A stretch of 64,000 nt of DNA from Devosia lacusdianchii (GTDB lineage: Bacteria; Pseudomonadota; Alphaproteobacteria; Rhizobiales; Devosiaceae): contig NZ_CP092483.1 of assembly GCF_022429625.1 (NCBI RefSeq), positions 3,038,001-3,102,000 on the forward strand, in the 5' to 3' direction. Shown here one piece after another: positions 9,059 through 16,378 of this stretch. Both the position numbers and the translations under genes were made by a program. The number at the start of each line of letters is the position of its first letter. Within the stretch, counting starts at the first letter, position 1. The notes below the pieces were generated by a model. It made no database searches. It saw nothing but the letters and a program-made list of their open reading frames with translations, and had not been told where the DNA came from.

Positions 9059-9403
9059 ATGCGCCGAATCGCCCTCATCGCCAGTCTTCTTGCCCTCTCC
9101 GCCACCCCGACTTTCGCCCAGAATTTCGAGGGCAACTGGGGTTGTCGCGACGCGACCGCCAGCAAGGCCGGCATTCTCACCATCTATGGCAGCGTCTATG
9201 GCTTTGCCTCGACCACGCCGGGCGATGCGTCGTCGGGAACCGGCACTATCACCGGCTACCAGGATGGCGTCGGCTTCAACGACGGTGGCCTCAAGGCTAC
9301 GCGGGCCATCCAGGCTGGGCGGATAGTACCCGATCCGAATTACGGCGTGGCCATCCAGCTCGAGACGTCGGACGCCATTGTGATGCTCTGCACGCCGCGC
9401 TGA
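9059..9403 (+). CDS. Small predicted periplasmic protein of unknown function
   Basis: Start chosen at ATG 9059 because residues 1-21 (MRRIALIASLLALSATPTFA) form a clean Sec signal peptide with cleavage before QNFEG; the frame is open to 9023, overlapping the MaoC stop. The mature part (about 93 aa) contains two cysteines (WGC near the N-terminus, MLC near the C-terminus) that may form a disulfide and is rich in Gly, Asp and Thr, suggesting a small beta-structured domain. I recognise no family. It lies 32 bp after the MaoC pair and may share its transcript. Confidence 0.7.
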   Translation: MRRIALIASLLALSATPTFAQNFEGNWGCRDATASKAGILTIYGSVYGFASTTPGDASSGTGTITGYQDGVGFNDGGLKATRAIQAGRIVPDPNYGVAIQLETSDAIVMLCTPR

Positions 9404-9464
9404 GCAGCTAGCTCATCCCTCACAGGGCCAGCGTTAATTCGGACGCCCTCGCATATATCCACGG

Positions 9465-9565
9465 TGTCATCCAGGCGAAGGCCGGGATCCATGTCCGCAT
9501 GGCGCCCAGGACGCTGAGTTTGCGGTGGCCGCCCGACATGAATTCCGGCCTTCGCCGGAATGACA
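9465..9565. repeat. Palindromic repeat, family C (GGCGAAGGCCGG type)
   Basis: Imperfect inverted arms of about 30 bp (TGTCATCCAGGCGAAGGCCG at the left, CGGCCTTCGCCGGAATGACA at the right) bracket about 40 bp. A relative lies at 34843-34947. The rest of the gap between the secreted protein and TerC (9404-9765) has no gene I can support; a small hairpin (GAGGACgacttatGTCCTC) precedes terC. Confidence 0.75.
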
Positions 9566-9765
9566 TAGTGGTTGGATCACAGGTCCAGGGCAGGCACTCT
9601 CCCCGGAAGCAGCCGTCACAAAAAAGCGACATTCGGTCACTCCCCGCTTGAACTTTCCAGCCAATCAGGCATTTTGCATGTGCGGCGCCGGGCCCCTCTG
9701 GCGAGGACGACTTATGTCCTCGTGATGTCGGAGCTGCTCCAAACTTCATGGAGAAAGGTCCGGCG

Positions 9766-10785
9766 ATGGAATCGCTTCTTGCCGCCCTTATGGGCGATTT
9801 TCTCGGTACTCCCGTCTATTTTTGGGTCGCGTTCATCGCGCTCGTCATCGGCTTGCTGGTGTTCGACCTTGGCATTTTGCACAAGGACGAACACGAAATC
9901 GGGGCTCGCGAGAGCCTGACGCTCTACGGCTTCTACGTGTTGATCGCGATCGCCTTTGGCGGCTGGGTCTGGTGGCAGCGCGGCTCGGAAGCCGGGCTCG
10001 AATTCTTCACCGGCTACCTGATCGAACAATCGCTGGCGATGGACAACATGTTCGTCATCGCCACGATCTTTGGCTTCCTCGCCATCCCCCGCATCTATCA
10101 GCACCGCGTGCTGTTCTGGGGCATTCTGGGCGTCATCGCCTTCCGCGCCATCCTGATCGGCCTCGGCGCGGCGCTGGTCTACCAGTTCAACTGGATCCTG
10201 TTCGGCTTCGGCGCCTTCCTGGTGTTCACCGGCTTCCGCATGTTCCGCCATCAGGACGAAACCCCTGACATCGAGCACAATCCGGTCTTCCAGTTCCTCA
10301 CCAAGCGCTTCCGTGTCACCAAGGAGCTGCATGGCCGCAACTTCACGGTCAAGCAAGCCGACCCCAAGACCGGCAAGCTGGTGACCTGGCTGACGCCGCT
10401 GGCCGTGGCGCTGATCATGGTTGAAGTCGTCGACCTGATCTTTGCGGTCGACTCGGTGCCGGCCGTGTTCGCCGTGACGCAGGATACCTTCATCGTCTAC
10501 ACCTCGAACATCTTCGCCATTCTCGGCCTCCGGGCGCTCTATTTCGCCCTCGCCGCCGCGATGAACCGCTTCCGCTATCTACAGACGTCGCTCGCGATCA
10601 TCCTGGTGCTGGTTGGCATCAAGATCTTCCTCGTGCCGCTGCACATCCACATCGACACGCTGCTGTCGCTGCTGGTGACGATCTCGATCCTGGCCGGTGG
10701 CGTGATCTTCTCGCTGTACAAGACGCGCAACGAGCCCGATATCGGGGCCGAACAGGCCCCGAAAACAGGGCAACTAGAACCCTGA
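9766..10785 (+). CDS. TerC/Alx family integral membrane protein
   Basis: 339-aa inner-membrane protein with about nine hydrophobic helices. Family hallmarks are EQSLAMDNMFV near 88-98 and VEVVDLIFAVDSVPAVFAV near 223-241, whose buried acidic residues are thought to bind metal ions. Alx-type members export manganese; others are linked to tellurite resistance. ATG 9766 is preferred over the in-frame ATG 9748 because GAGAAAGG lies just upstream of it. I looked for a yybP-ykoY manganese riboswitch in the leader and did not find its conserved core. It ends in a strong terminator. Confidence 0.92.
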   Translation: MESLLAALMGDFLGTPVYFWVAFIALVIGLLVFDLGILHKDEHEIGARESLTLYGFYVLIAIAFGGWVWWQRGSEAGLEFFTGYLIEQSLAMDNMFVIATIFGFLAIPRIYQHRVLFWGILGVIAFRAILIGLGAALVYQFNWILFGFGAFLVFTGFRMFRHQDETPDIEHNPVFQFLTKRFRVTKELHGRNFTVKQADPKTGKLVTWLTPLAVALIMVEVVDLIFAVDSVPAVFAVTQDTFIVYTSNIFAILGLRALYFALAAAMNRFRYLQTSLAIILVLVGIKIFLVPLHIHIDTLLSLLVTISILAGGVIFSLYKTRNEPDIGAEQAPKTGQLEP

Positions 10786-10798
10786 CGGGAGGAGATTG

Positions 10799-10833
10799 CG
10801 GGCCGGCGCTTGACGCCGGCCCGTTGATTTTTT
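10799..10833 (+). terminator. Rho-independent terminator of terC
   Basis: Perfect 10-bp stem CGGGCCGGCG / CGCCGGCCCG with loop CTTGA starts 14 bp after the terC stop and is followed by TTGATTTTTT. The CTTGA loop is the same as in the family A repeats. Confidence 0.92.
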
Positions 10834-11140
10834 AGGTTCTGCCCGTTTCCAAGATGAGGTCCTGCACCGAAATGAACTGAGAACTTGCCCCGGACGCCCG
10901 AGAATCCGCCGTTCCGCGCCTGCGCGTGACCGGAAGATTGTGGATGCCGTTCAGAGCGAGATCAGATTCAGGTGCGCGTCTGCCCGACCAATGGGCAACC
11001 CGGCTCATCCTCTCCCCCTAGCGGCATCCCGGCATCCGACCAAAACCACGCTTCATCGCGCGGCGCTTTGCGTTGCGCCCGGTTTTACAACCCTGCCGCC
11101 CGCGTTGAGAACGCCGGCAGGGATGACGGAAGGCTTTGCT
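10834..11140. other. Intergenic stretch without a supported gene
   Basis: The roughly 300 bases between the terC terminator and the next small gene contain only short overlapping frames with no ribosome site or recognisable product. Its last part (GGATGACGGAAGG) is the ribosome-binding region of the next gene. Confidence 0.5.
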
Positions 11141-11317
11141 ATGCCAAAGAACATGTTCCAACGCCCACAACAGGTCACCCACTCGCATAATGTACCGCGC
11201 CACGGCGCGCCCATTCCGATGCGAAAGGTCGAAGCGCGCAAGATTGCCCAGCCCAAGCAGGAGCCGACCATGTCCCTGCCGGAACTGGAGGCCCTGCTCA
11301 AATCGGCCCGTAACTGA
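11141..11317 (+). CDS. Small basic hypothetical protein
   Basis: A 58-residue frame with a good GGAAGG ribosome site 7 nt before ATG. The product is basic and polar, rich in Pro, Gln, Lys and His, without hydrophobic segments; the C-terminal SLPELEALLKSARN looks like a short amphipathic helix. The longer in-frame extension to 10940 has no ribosome site. I do not recognise a family. It is isolated, followed by convergent tetR. Real status rests on the ribosome site and on the helix-like end. Confidence 0.45.
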   Translation: MPKNMFQRPQQVTHSHNVPRHGAPIPMRKVEARKIAQPKQEPTMSLPELEALLKSARN

Positions 11318-11359
11318 CCAGTTGGCCCGGCGCTTCGGCGCCGGGTCAACGACGGCCGG

Positions 11360-11965
11360 TTACGGAACCGGCCTGTCGCACAACAGGCCCTCGACCAGTT
11401 GGCGGTAAGCGGCTGACGCGCGTTGCGAGGCGGCCTGCGGGTCGTCGGTAGTTGCGATCCATTGGGCGGCATAGCTGGACGCGCCGGTCACCAGGCGGGC
11501 CGTGGCCTCGAAGTCGATGTCGGCGCGGATTTCTCCTGCCGCCACGAGGCCTTCGAGGCTCCTGGTCATGGCGGTGATACAGCCGCTGGCGGTTGGCCAG
11601 GCCGCGGGGTCACCGAGCACGGCCGGACCGTCGCGCAGCACGATGCGCCGTATTTCCGGCTCCAGCGCCATCTCGATATAGCCGATCCCCTCCTGGACAA
11701 AGCTTTCCCACAGCGTCGGCGCCTTGGCGGCGCGCACCTTGAGGCGCTCGGTCATCTCAGCATCGATCTGGCCGATCACGGCCTCGAGCAACCCCTTCTT
11801 GTCACCGAAATGGTGATAGAGCGCGCCGCGCGTCAGCCCGGCTTCCGCGGTGAAATCGTCCATCGAGGCTTCGGCATAGCCCACCGTTGCAAAAGCCCTT
11901 CGCCCCGCGGCAATCAGCTTGGCACGGGTTTCGGCGATCATTTCGCTGCGGGGTCTATGGGCCAT
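11360..11965 (-). CDS. TetR family transcriptional repressor
   Basis: 201 aa. The N-terminal HTH (residues about 11-57: TRAKLIAAGRRAFATVGY, then FTAEAGLTRGALYHHFGDKKGLL) is textbook TetR_N. The C-terminal half is a helical ligand and dimer domain. It is divergent from an MFS transporter, and three near-identical 15-bp palindromes lie in the intergenic region, so it almost certainly represses both genes until an effector is bound. The effector is unknown; a drug or toxic compound carried by the transporter is the obvious candidate. Confidence 0.94.
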   Translation of the reverse strand: MAHRPRSEMIAETRAKLIAAGRRAFATVGYAEASMDDFTAEAGLTRGALYHHFGDKKGLLEAVIGQIDAEMTERLKVRAAKAPTLWESFVQEGIGYIEMALEPEIRRIVLRDGPAVLGDPAAWPTASGCITAMTRSLEGLVAAGEIRADIDFEATARLVTGASSYAAQWIATTDDPQAASQRASAAYRQLVEGLLCDRPVP

Positions 11966-11989
11966 CGGGAACCATCCTGAAATTTTTCA

Positions 11990-12058
11990 CATACGTCACG
12001 CATGCCAATTGACATACGAAACGTATGTGATTACCTGAGTTGGCATACGCCACGTATG
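11990..12058. promoter_or_regulatory. Three TetR-type operators between tetR and the MFS gene
   Basis: Palindromes CATACGtcaCGcATG (11990-12004, one mismatch), CATACGaaaCGTATG (12013-12027, perfect) and CATACGccaCGTATG (12044-12058, perfect) share 6-bp arms with a 3-bp spacer. Centres are 23 and 31 bp apart. The position fits control of both divergent promoters. Confidence 0.88.
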
Positions 12059-12102
12059 TAATCCATTTAAGTGGCGCATGATCCAATGTCTAGGAGGCTA
12101 TC

Positions 12103-13314
12103 ATGCCCAATCCATACCAACAGATATTCCGGGCTCCGGGAGCCAAGGGATTCGCCGCCGCCGGCTTCTTTGCGCGCATGCCTATCGCCATGGCCCCGAT
12201 CGGCATCGTCGCCATGCTGTCGCAGACGCATGGCGAGTACTGGCTCGCCGGCGCCGTATCGGCAACGTTTGCACTGACCAATGCGCTCGTGGCGCCGCAA
12301 ATCTCCCGCATCGTCGACCGACAGGGCCAGGCGCGAGTGCTGCTGCCGACCGTCATTATCTCGATTGTGGCATTCACCGTGCTGATCGCCGCCGCCAACC
12401 AGGATTGGCCGGCCTGGATGCTGTTCGCATCTGCCATCGCCGCAGCGATGATGCCGAGCTTTCCCGCCATGCTGCGCGCACGCTGGGGCGAGCTGTTCCG
12501 CGACCGGCCCGAGCTCAACACCGCATTCGCCTTCGAATCGTCGGCCGATGAACTGGTCTATGTCGCCGGCGCGTCGCTATCGGTGGGACTGAGCGTGGCA
12601 CTGTTCCCCGAAGCCGGACTGGTGGTCAGCACTGCGCTGCTGGCAGTGGGCGGCCTCGCCTTCATCGCCCAGCGCAAGACCGAGCCGCGCGTGCGGACCG
12701 GCAGCGAAATCTCGACCCAGTCCGCCTTCTGGCTGCGGCCGGTGCAGATCATCACGCTGGCTTTGGTGTTCATCGGCGCCATCTTCGCTACCGCCGAGGT
12801 GAGCGCGGTTGCCATCACCGAAGAACTGGGACAACCGGAAGCCGCGAGCCTCGTCATTGGCGTCTATGCCGTGGGCTCGTTCGTCGTGGGCCTGGTGGTC
12901 GGCGCACTGAACCTGCAATTCCCGCTGCAGCGGCAGTTGGCCGTTGCTGTCAGCTTCATCGCCGTGACCACGGTGCCGCTGCTGCTGGTGGATACTGTGC
13001 CGCTTCTGGCCGTGGCTGTGTTCGTCAGTGGCGTCGCCATCTCGCCAACCTTCATCACCGCCTTCGGGCTGATCGAACGGCTGGTGCCGCAATCCATGCT
13101 GACCGAGGGCATCACCTGGGTGATGACAGGCATCGGTATCGGCATGGCGTTCGGCTCGTTCGCGGCCGGCTGGGTAGTGGATACCTATGGCGCGGCCAAC
13201 GGCTTCTGGGTGTCGGTCATCGCGGGGGTGCTAGCCCTGCTCACCGTGCTGCTCGGCCAGAAGGTGCTGGGCGGCGGCCGCGTGGCCGAAATGGTCACCC
13301 AGCCCGCCGAGTAG
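12103..13314 (+). CDS. MFS family efflux transporter
   Basis: 403-aa membrane protein with about 12 hydrophobic helices split into two bundles around a cytoplasmic linker near residues 180-200 (QRKTEPRVRTGSE). It resembles bacterial 12-helix drug/metabolite exporters, and the N-terminal region includes an RMPIAMAPIG helix. A TAGGAGG site precedes ATG 12103. Control by the divergent TetR through the three operators is strongly suggested. The exported compound cannot be inferred. Confidence 0.88.
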   Translation: MPNPYQQIFRAPGAKGFAAAGFFARMPIAMAPIGIVAMLSQTHGEYWLAGAVSATFALTNALVAPQISRIVDRQGQARVLLPTVIISIVAFTVLIAAANQDWPAWMLFASAIAAAMMPSFPAMLRARWGELFRDRPELNTAFAFESSADELVYVAGASLSVGLSVALFPEAGLVVSTALLAVGGLAFIAQRKTEPRVRTGSEISTQSAFWLRPVQIITLALVFIGAIFATAEVSAVAITEELGQPEAASLVIGVYAVGSFVVGLVVGALNLQFPLQRQLAVAVSFIAVTTVPLLLVDTVPLLAVAVFVSGVAISPTFITAFGLIERLVPQSMLTEGITWVMTGIGIGMAFGSFAAGWVVDTYGAANGFWVSVIAGVLALLTVLLGQKVLGGGRVAEMVTQPAE

Positions 13315-13363
13315 CGCGGGTCACTTGGCAGTCCGGCCACGCGGCTGAGAGTACAGCCTCAAG

Positions 13364-13416
13364 TTGTGGCAAGACTGGGCGTCGCCTTATGCAGGCGGTG
13401 CCCAGTCTTGCCGCAA
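13364..13416. repeat. Long hairpin (17-bp arms) downstream of the MFS gene
   Basis: Arms 13364-13380 and 13400-13416 pair over 17 bp with one G-U or mismatch; the 19-nt interior folds again (CGCCT / AGGCG). It is unlike the other repeat families in the window. It could terminate the MFS transcript or lead the VOC gene 43 bp further on. Confidence 0.7.
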
Positions 13417-13458
13417 TTGCGGTCTAGCCAGATTGTTAACGACAAGAAGGAGACGACC

Positions 13459-13851
13459 ATGGGGAAGATCCACGAGATCGTATTCGACTGCGGCAAGCCC
13501 TCGAGCCTCGCTGCTTTCTGGGTTGGCCTGCTCGATGGTTATGCCATCCGTGCCTATGACCAGGCTGAGATCGCACGCTTGGCGGCGCTGGGCCTGACGC
13601 CCGAAACCGACCCGACCGTGATGGTGGACGGCCCGGGCCCATCCATCTGCTTCCAGAACGTGGAAGGCCGGCGCTACGACAATAATCGCGTCCATTTCGA
13701 CATCGAGGTCGGCGACCGGGCCGGCGAAGTCGAACGGCTGAAAGAAGCCGGCGCTGAGACGGTCCGCGTTCTGCCCACTTATACTGTCATGCGCGATCCC
13801 GAAGGCAACCAGTTCTGCCTCGTGGATCGTCGTGAAGCCATCGCGGCCTGA
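13459..13851 (+). CDS. VOC (glyoxalase/dioxygenase) superfamily protein
   Basis: 130 aa. The vicinal-oxygen-chelate fold is indicated by KIHEIVFDCGKPSSLAAFWVGLL at the start and the paired repeat ending VMRDPEGNQFCLV, a pattern of glyoxalase-like DUF (Glyoxalase_6) proteins. The start at 13459 is fixed by AAGGAG 8 nt upstream; the frame is open 93 bp further without a site. Members include glyoxalases, dioxygenases and resistance proteins, and this one lacks enough signature for a specific function. It sits just before a GFA protein. Confidence 0.87.
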   Translation: MGKIHEIVFDCGKPSSLAAFWVGLLDGYAIRAYDQAEIARLAALGLTPETDPTVMVDGPGPSICFQNVEGRRYDNNRVHFDIEVGDRAGEVERLKEAGAETVRVLPTYTVMRDPEGNQFCLVDRREAIAA

Positions 13852-13939
13852 AACTCCGTACAGAGCACGCCGACGCTGCTGACAATGCCTGTCAGGACGG
13901 GCACGATAGGGCTTGGAAACGACCAACTCGGAGCCAACA

Positions 13940-14344
13940 ATGACCCTCGTCGCCTCCTGCCATTGCGGCGCCACCAAAATCGAACTGCCCGACACTCCGG
14001 CTTTTGCCAAGGAGTGCAATTGCAGCTATTGCGCCCGCACCGGCGCAGTCTGGGGCTATTACCAGCCTGGCGCCATGAAGTTTATCGCCAATGACGGCGA
14101 GAAGACCTATTCGGCCAGCGACGGCATGAACCAGCACCATTTCTGCGGCAATTGCGGCATGCAAACCTGGGGCGATTCCCCGGACTGGGCTTCGATCTAC
14201 AACAATGACGGCACGCCCAAGGATGGGTTCACACCCGGCAGCATGCCCACCGAACGCACCTATGCGGTCAACCTGCGGCTGATCGACGACCTCGATTGGT
14301 CGTCGCTCGCAATCGAGAAGGTGGATGGGCGGAGTAGCTGGTAG
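13940..14344 (+). CDS. GFA/CENP-V family zinc protein
   Basis: 134 aa with the zinc-binding cysteines of the GFA (glutathione-dependent formaldehyde-activating) fold: Cys7-X-Cys9 (SCHCGA), Cys26-X-Cys28-X2-Cys31 (ECNCSYCARTG) and FCGNCGMQ near residues 74-81. These proteins bind two zincs; the formaldehyde activity of the name is disputed for most members. ATG 13940 is preferred to 13913 because the family begins a few residues before the first CxC. It lies 88 bp after the VOC gene, same strand. Confidence 0.9.
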   Translation: MTLVASCHCGATKIELPDTPAFAKECNCSYCARTGAVWGYYQPGAMKFIANDGEKTYSASDGMNQHHFCGNCGMQTWGDSPDWASIYNNDGTPKDGFTPGSMPTERTYAVNLRLIDDLDWSSLAIEKVDGRSSW

Positions 14345-14379
14345 GACGCGTCGTACGTCACACAGACCCTTCCCATGCA

Positions 14380-14468
14380 CAATCGCTTCCCTCGGGCTTG
14401 ACCCGAGGGCCTGTCGCCGCTTGTGCCGTGTTGAGAATGGCCCTCGGGTCAAGCCCGAGGGAAGCGCC
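14380..14468. repeat. Paired palindromic repeat, family A with altered stem
   Basis: Hairpins CCCTCGGG-cttga-CCCGAGGG (14389-14409) and CCCTCGGG-tcaag-CCCGAGGG (14441-14461). Compared with the 4579 element the loop is identical, but stem bases have changed on both sides so that pairing is kept. GAAGCG-type flanks also pair. Confidence 0.85.
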
Positions 14469-14504
14469 GATGGGTGGGGGACATTGGGACCACCGCCGCA
14501 ACGG

Positions 14505-15038
14505 CTAATGCCCCTCGAAGGCGATCAGCGCTGTCACCTCGACACCTTCCGCCTTGAGTTTGGCGGCCCCGCCCAAATCGGGCAGGTCGATGACGAAGGC
14601 CGCCTTGGTCACCGTGGCGCCGGTGCGGCGCAACAGGCCGACGGCGGCGATGGCAGTACCGCCCGTGGCGATCAGGTCGTCGACCAATAGCACGGTATCG
14701 CCGCTATCCAGCACGTCGGCATGTATCTCGATCGTGTCGACGCCGTATTCGAGCGCATAGTTCTGCCCGATGGTCTCGCCGGGCAGCTTGCCCTTCTTGC
14801 GGATCGGGATGAAACCCACTCCCAGCGCGATGGCCACGCCGGCGCCGAAGATGAAGCCGCGCGCCTCGATGCCGGCGACATGGGTAACGCCCTGCCCCCG
14901 ACACGACTGCGCGATGCGCTCTATGCTTTCCTTGAACCCCTCGGGGTGCTCGATCAGGGTAGTGATGTCACGAAACAGGATACCCTTCTTGGGATAGTCC
15001 GGAATCGTGCGCACGAGGGCTTTGAGGTCGAGCGGCAT
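14505..15038 (-). CDS. apt: Adenine phosphoribosyltransferase
   Basis: 177 aa, standard length. Converts adenine and PRPP to AMP (purine salvage, cytosol). The PRPP loop LLVDDLIATGGTA is at 117-129. The N-terminal IPDYPKKGILFRDIT (12-26) and GIEARGFIFG (57-66) are typical of Apt. It is a single gene on the minus strand. Functionally it competes for adenine with the adenine deaminase encoded at 43.2 kb, but the two are far apart. Confidence 0.97.
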   Translation of the reverse strand: MPLDLKALVRTIPDYPKKGILFRDITTLIEHPEGFKESIERIAQSCRGQGVTHVAGIEARGFIFGAGVAIALGVGFIPIRKKGKLPGETIGQNYALEYGVDTIEIHADVLDSGDTVLLVDDLIATGGTAIAAVGLLRRTGATVTKAAFVIDLPDLGGAAKLKAEGVEVTALIAFEGH

Positions 15039-15062
15039 GGCAAACCTGGTTGGTCGACGGGA

Positions 15063-15257
15063 TCAGGGAATACGCCGGCCAACCAGATGCCGGGCGATCA
15101 CGCCCGCATTGTAGGCAGCCGAGCGGGTGACGTTGATCGCAGTCTCACGCGCCTTGGGATTGTTCGCCACGGCGCGCACGCCGGCCCGTACCACAGGATG
15201 GCGGCTCAGGGTGATGGCAGCGCCGACCACGGTCACGGCAATGCGGATGGCGGACAT
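15063..15257 (-). CDS. Small hypothetical protein upstream of apt
   Basis: 64 aa with a GAGGGAG ribosome site directly upstream of ATG. The first 15 residues (MSAIRIAVTVVGAAI) are hydrophobic and could anchor it in the membrane; the rest is basic (Arg/His-rich) and alanine-rich, ending GRRIP. It precedes apt by 24 bp on the same strand, so the two are probably cotranscribed. I do not recognise a family. Support is the good ribosome site, lack of better frames and operon-like spacing. Confidence 0.6.
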   Translation of the reverse strand: MSAIRIAVTVVGAAITLSRHPVVRAGVRAVANNPKARETAINVTRSAAYNAGVIARHLVGRRIP

Positions 15258-15356
15258 GTCGGCTCCCTCGGCGCACCTGATTTGCGTATCGCCTCATATT
15301 GCGGTCCCCGCCGCGAATGGCAAGAGGTTGAAGCGCGCGTGATGGCACAAACGAAA

Positions 15357-15378
15357 AAGGGCTCCCGAGGGAGCCCTT
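15357..15378 (-). terminator. Second terminator downstream of petABC
   Basis: Stem AAGGGCTCCC / GGGAGCCCTT with a 2-4 nt loop. Read leftward it runs into five T residues (15354-15358), a canonical rho-independent terminator for the minus strand. Confidence 0.82.
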
Positions 15379-15441
15379 GATTGATCGAGTTTGGTGGAGC
15401 GTCTGGGCCCTGCGAGCTTAGCTCTTCGGGCCTGACCATTT

Positions 15442-15466
15442 AAAATCGCCCCATCGGGGCGATTTT
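15442..15466 (-). terminator. First terminator of the petABC operon
   Basis: Perfect 11-bp stem AAAATCGCCCC / GGGGCGATTTT with a 3-nt loop, 20 bp after the cytochrome c1 stop. It has T tracts on both strands and so could work in either direction. Confidence 0.85.
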
Positions 15467-15485
15467 GCCGCGCAGCGGCCGATGA

Positions 15486-16361
15486 TCAGTGCTCGATGCC
15501 CTGCCAGATGCGGCGCTTGGTGGCCCACATCAGGCCGGCAAACACCACCAGGAACAGCAGGACCTTGAAGCCGGTTTCCTTGCGGGAAACCAGGCCCGGC
15601 TCGGCCATCCACATCATGAAGGCGGAAACGTCGGTCGAGTACTGCTGCACAGTCTCAGGAACAGCTTCCTGACCCTCGGCGACAGTGTAAGTCACCTGAC
15701 CGTCCTGCAGCGGCGGGGCCATGCTGATGGCGTGGCCTGGGAAGAAGTCGTTGTAGTACTTGCCTTCGGGCAGCTCGAACGGCGTGCCGTCGGCATTATG
15801 CGGCGCCGACTCCGGCACTTCCTCATGGTAGCCGTTCAGCAGCGCATGGATGTAATCCGGGCCGCCTTCCGAATAGCCGGTGAAGTAGTTGGCGATCCAC
15901 CACAGGCCGCTTTCCTTGATGCCACGGGCCTTGGCCAGCACCGAGAAGTCAGGCGGAAGGGCCCCGCCATTGGCGTCCTTGGCATCCTGCTCCGTCGCGA
16001 AGGGCGACGGCCAGCGATCGGCCGCTACGCCGGGACGAACGCCGCCATCGGCGTTGATGTCAGCGATCTCATATTCAGCGGCCAGTGCCTTGACCTGCTC
16101 TTCGGAGAAGCCGGGGCCGCCCTCTTCCGACAGATTGCGGAAGGCGATGAGGCGCGCGCTATGGCAGCTCGAGCAGACTTCGCGGAAAATCTGGAACCCG
16201 CGCTGAAGCTGGTTCTGATCGTAGGTGCCGAAGATGCCGGCAAACGACCAGCTTTGCTTCTCGACGGCAGGGCCCGTGCTTTCGGCCGCCTGGGCAGCCG
16301 GCATACCGGCAAGCCCGGTGACCAGCGCCAGAGCGACAAGGATAGTCTTGGTATTGAACAT
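15486..16361 (-). CDS. petC: Cytochrome c1 of the bc1 complex
   Basis: 291 aa. Haem-bearing subunit of ubiquinol:cytochrome c oxidoreductase; passes electrons from the Rieske centre to soluble cytochrome c on the periplasmic side. A Sec signal peptide (about 1-26, ending AAQAAES) is followed by haem motif Cys63-SS-Cys66-His67. The axial Met is in AISMAPPL, and a C-terminal anchor helix (FKVLLFLVVFAGLMWAT) closes the chain. The frame remains open 135 codons upstream into petB, but ATG 16361 with GGGATAGGA 17 nt after the petB stop is the real start. It is not fused to cytochrome b, unlike Bradyrhizobium fbcH. Confidence 0.96.
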   Translation of the reverse strand: MFNTKTILVALALVTGLAGMPAAQAAESTGPAVEKQSWSFAGIFGTYDQNQLQRGFQIFREVCSSCHSARLIAFRNLSEEGGPGFSEEQVKALAAEYEIADINADGGVRPGVAADRWPSPFATEQDAKDANGGALPPDFSVLAKARGIKESGLWWIANYFTGYSEGGPDYIHALLNGYHEEVPESAPHNADGTPFELPEGKYYNDFFPGHAISMAPPLQDGQVTYTVAEGQEAVPETVQQYSTDVSAFMMWMAEPGLVSRKETGFKVLLFLVVFAGLMWATKRRIWQGIEH

Positions 16362-16378
16362 GGTTCCTATCCCTTCCG

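Noticed and set aside
9566..9765. Possible yybP-ykoY manganese riboswitch upstream of terC
   Set aside because: Expected from family knowledge, but the conserved GGGGAGUA-type core and paired helices could not be found; only an ordinary small hairpin is present.
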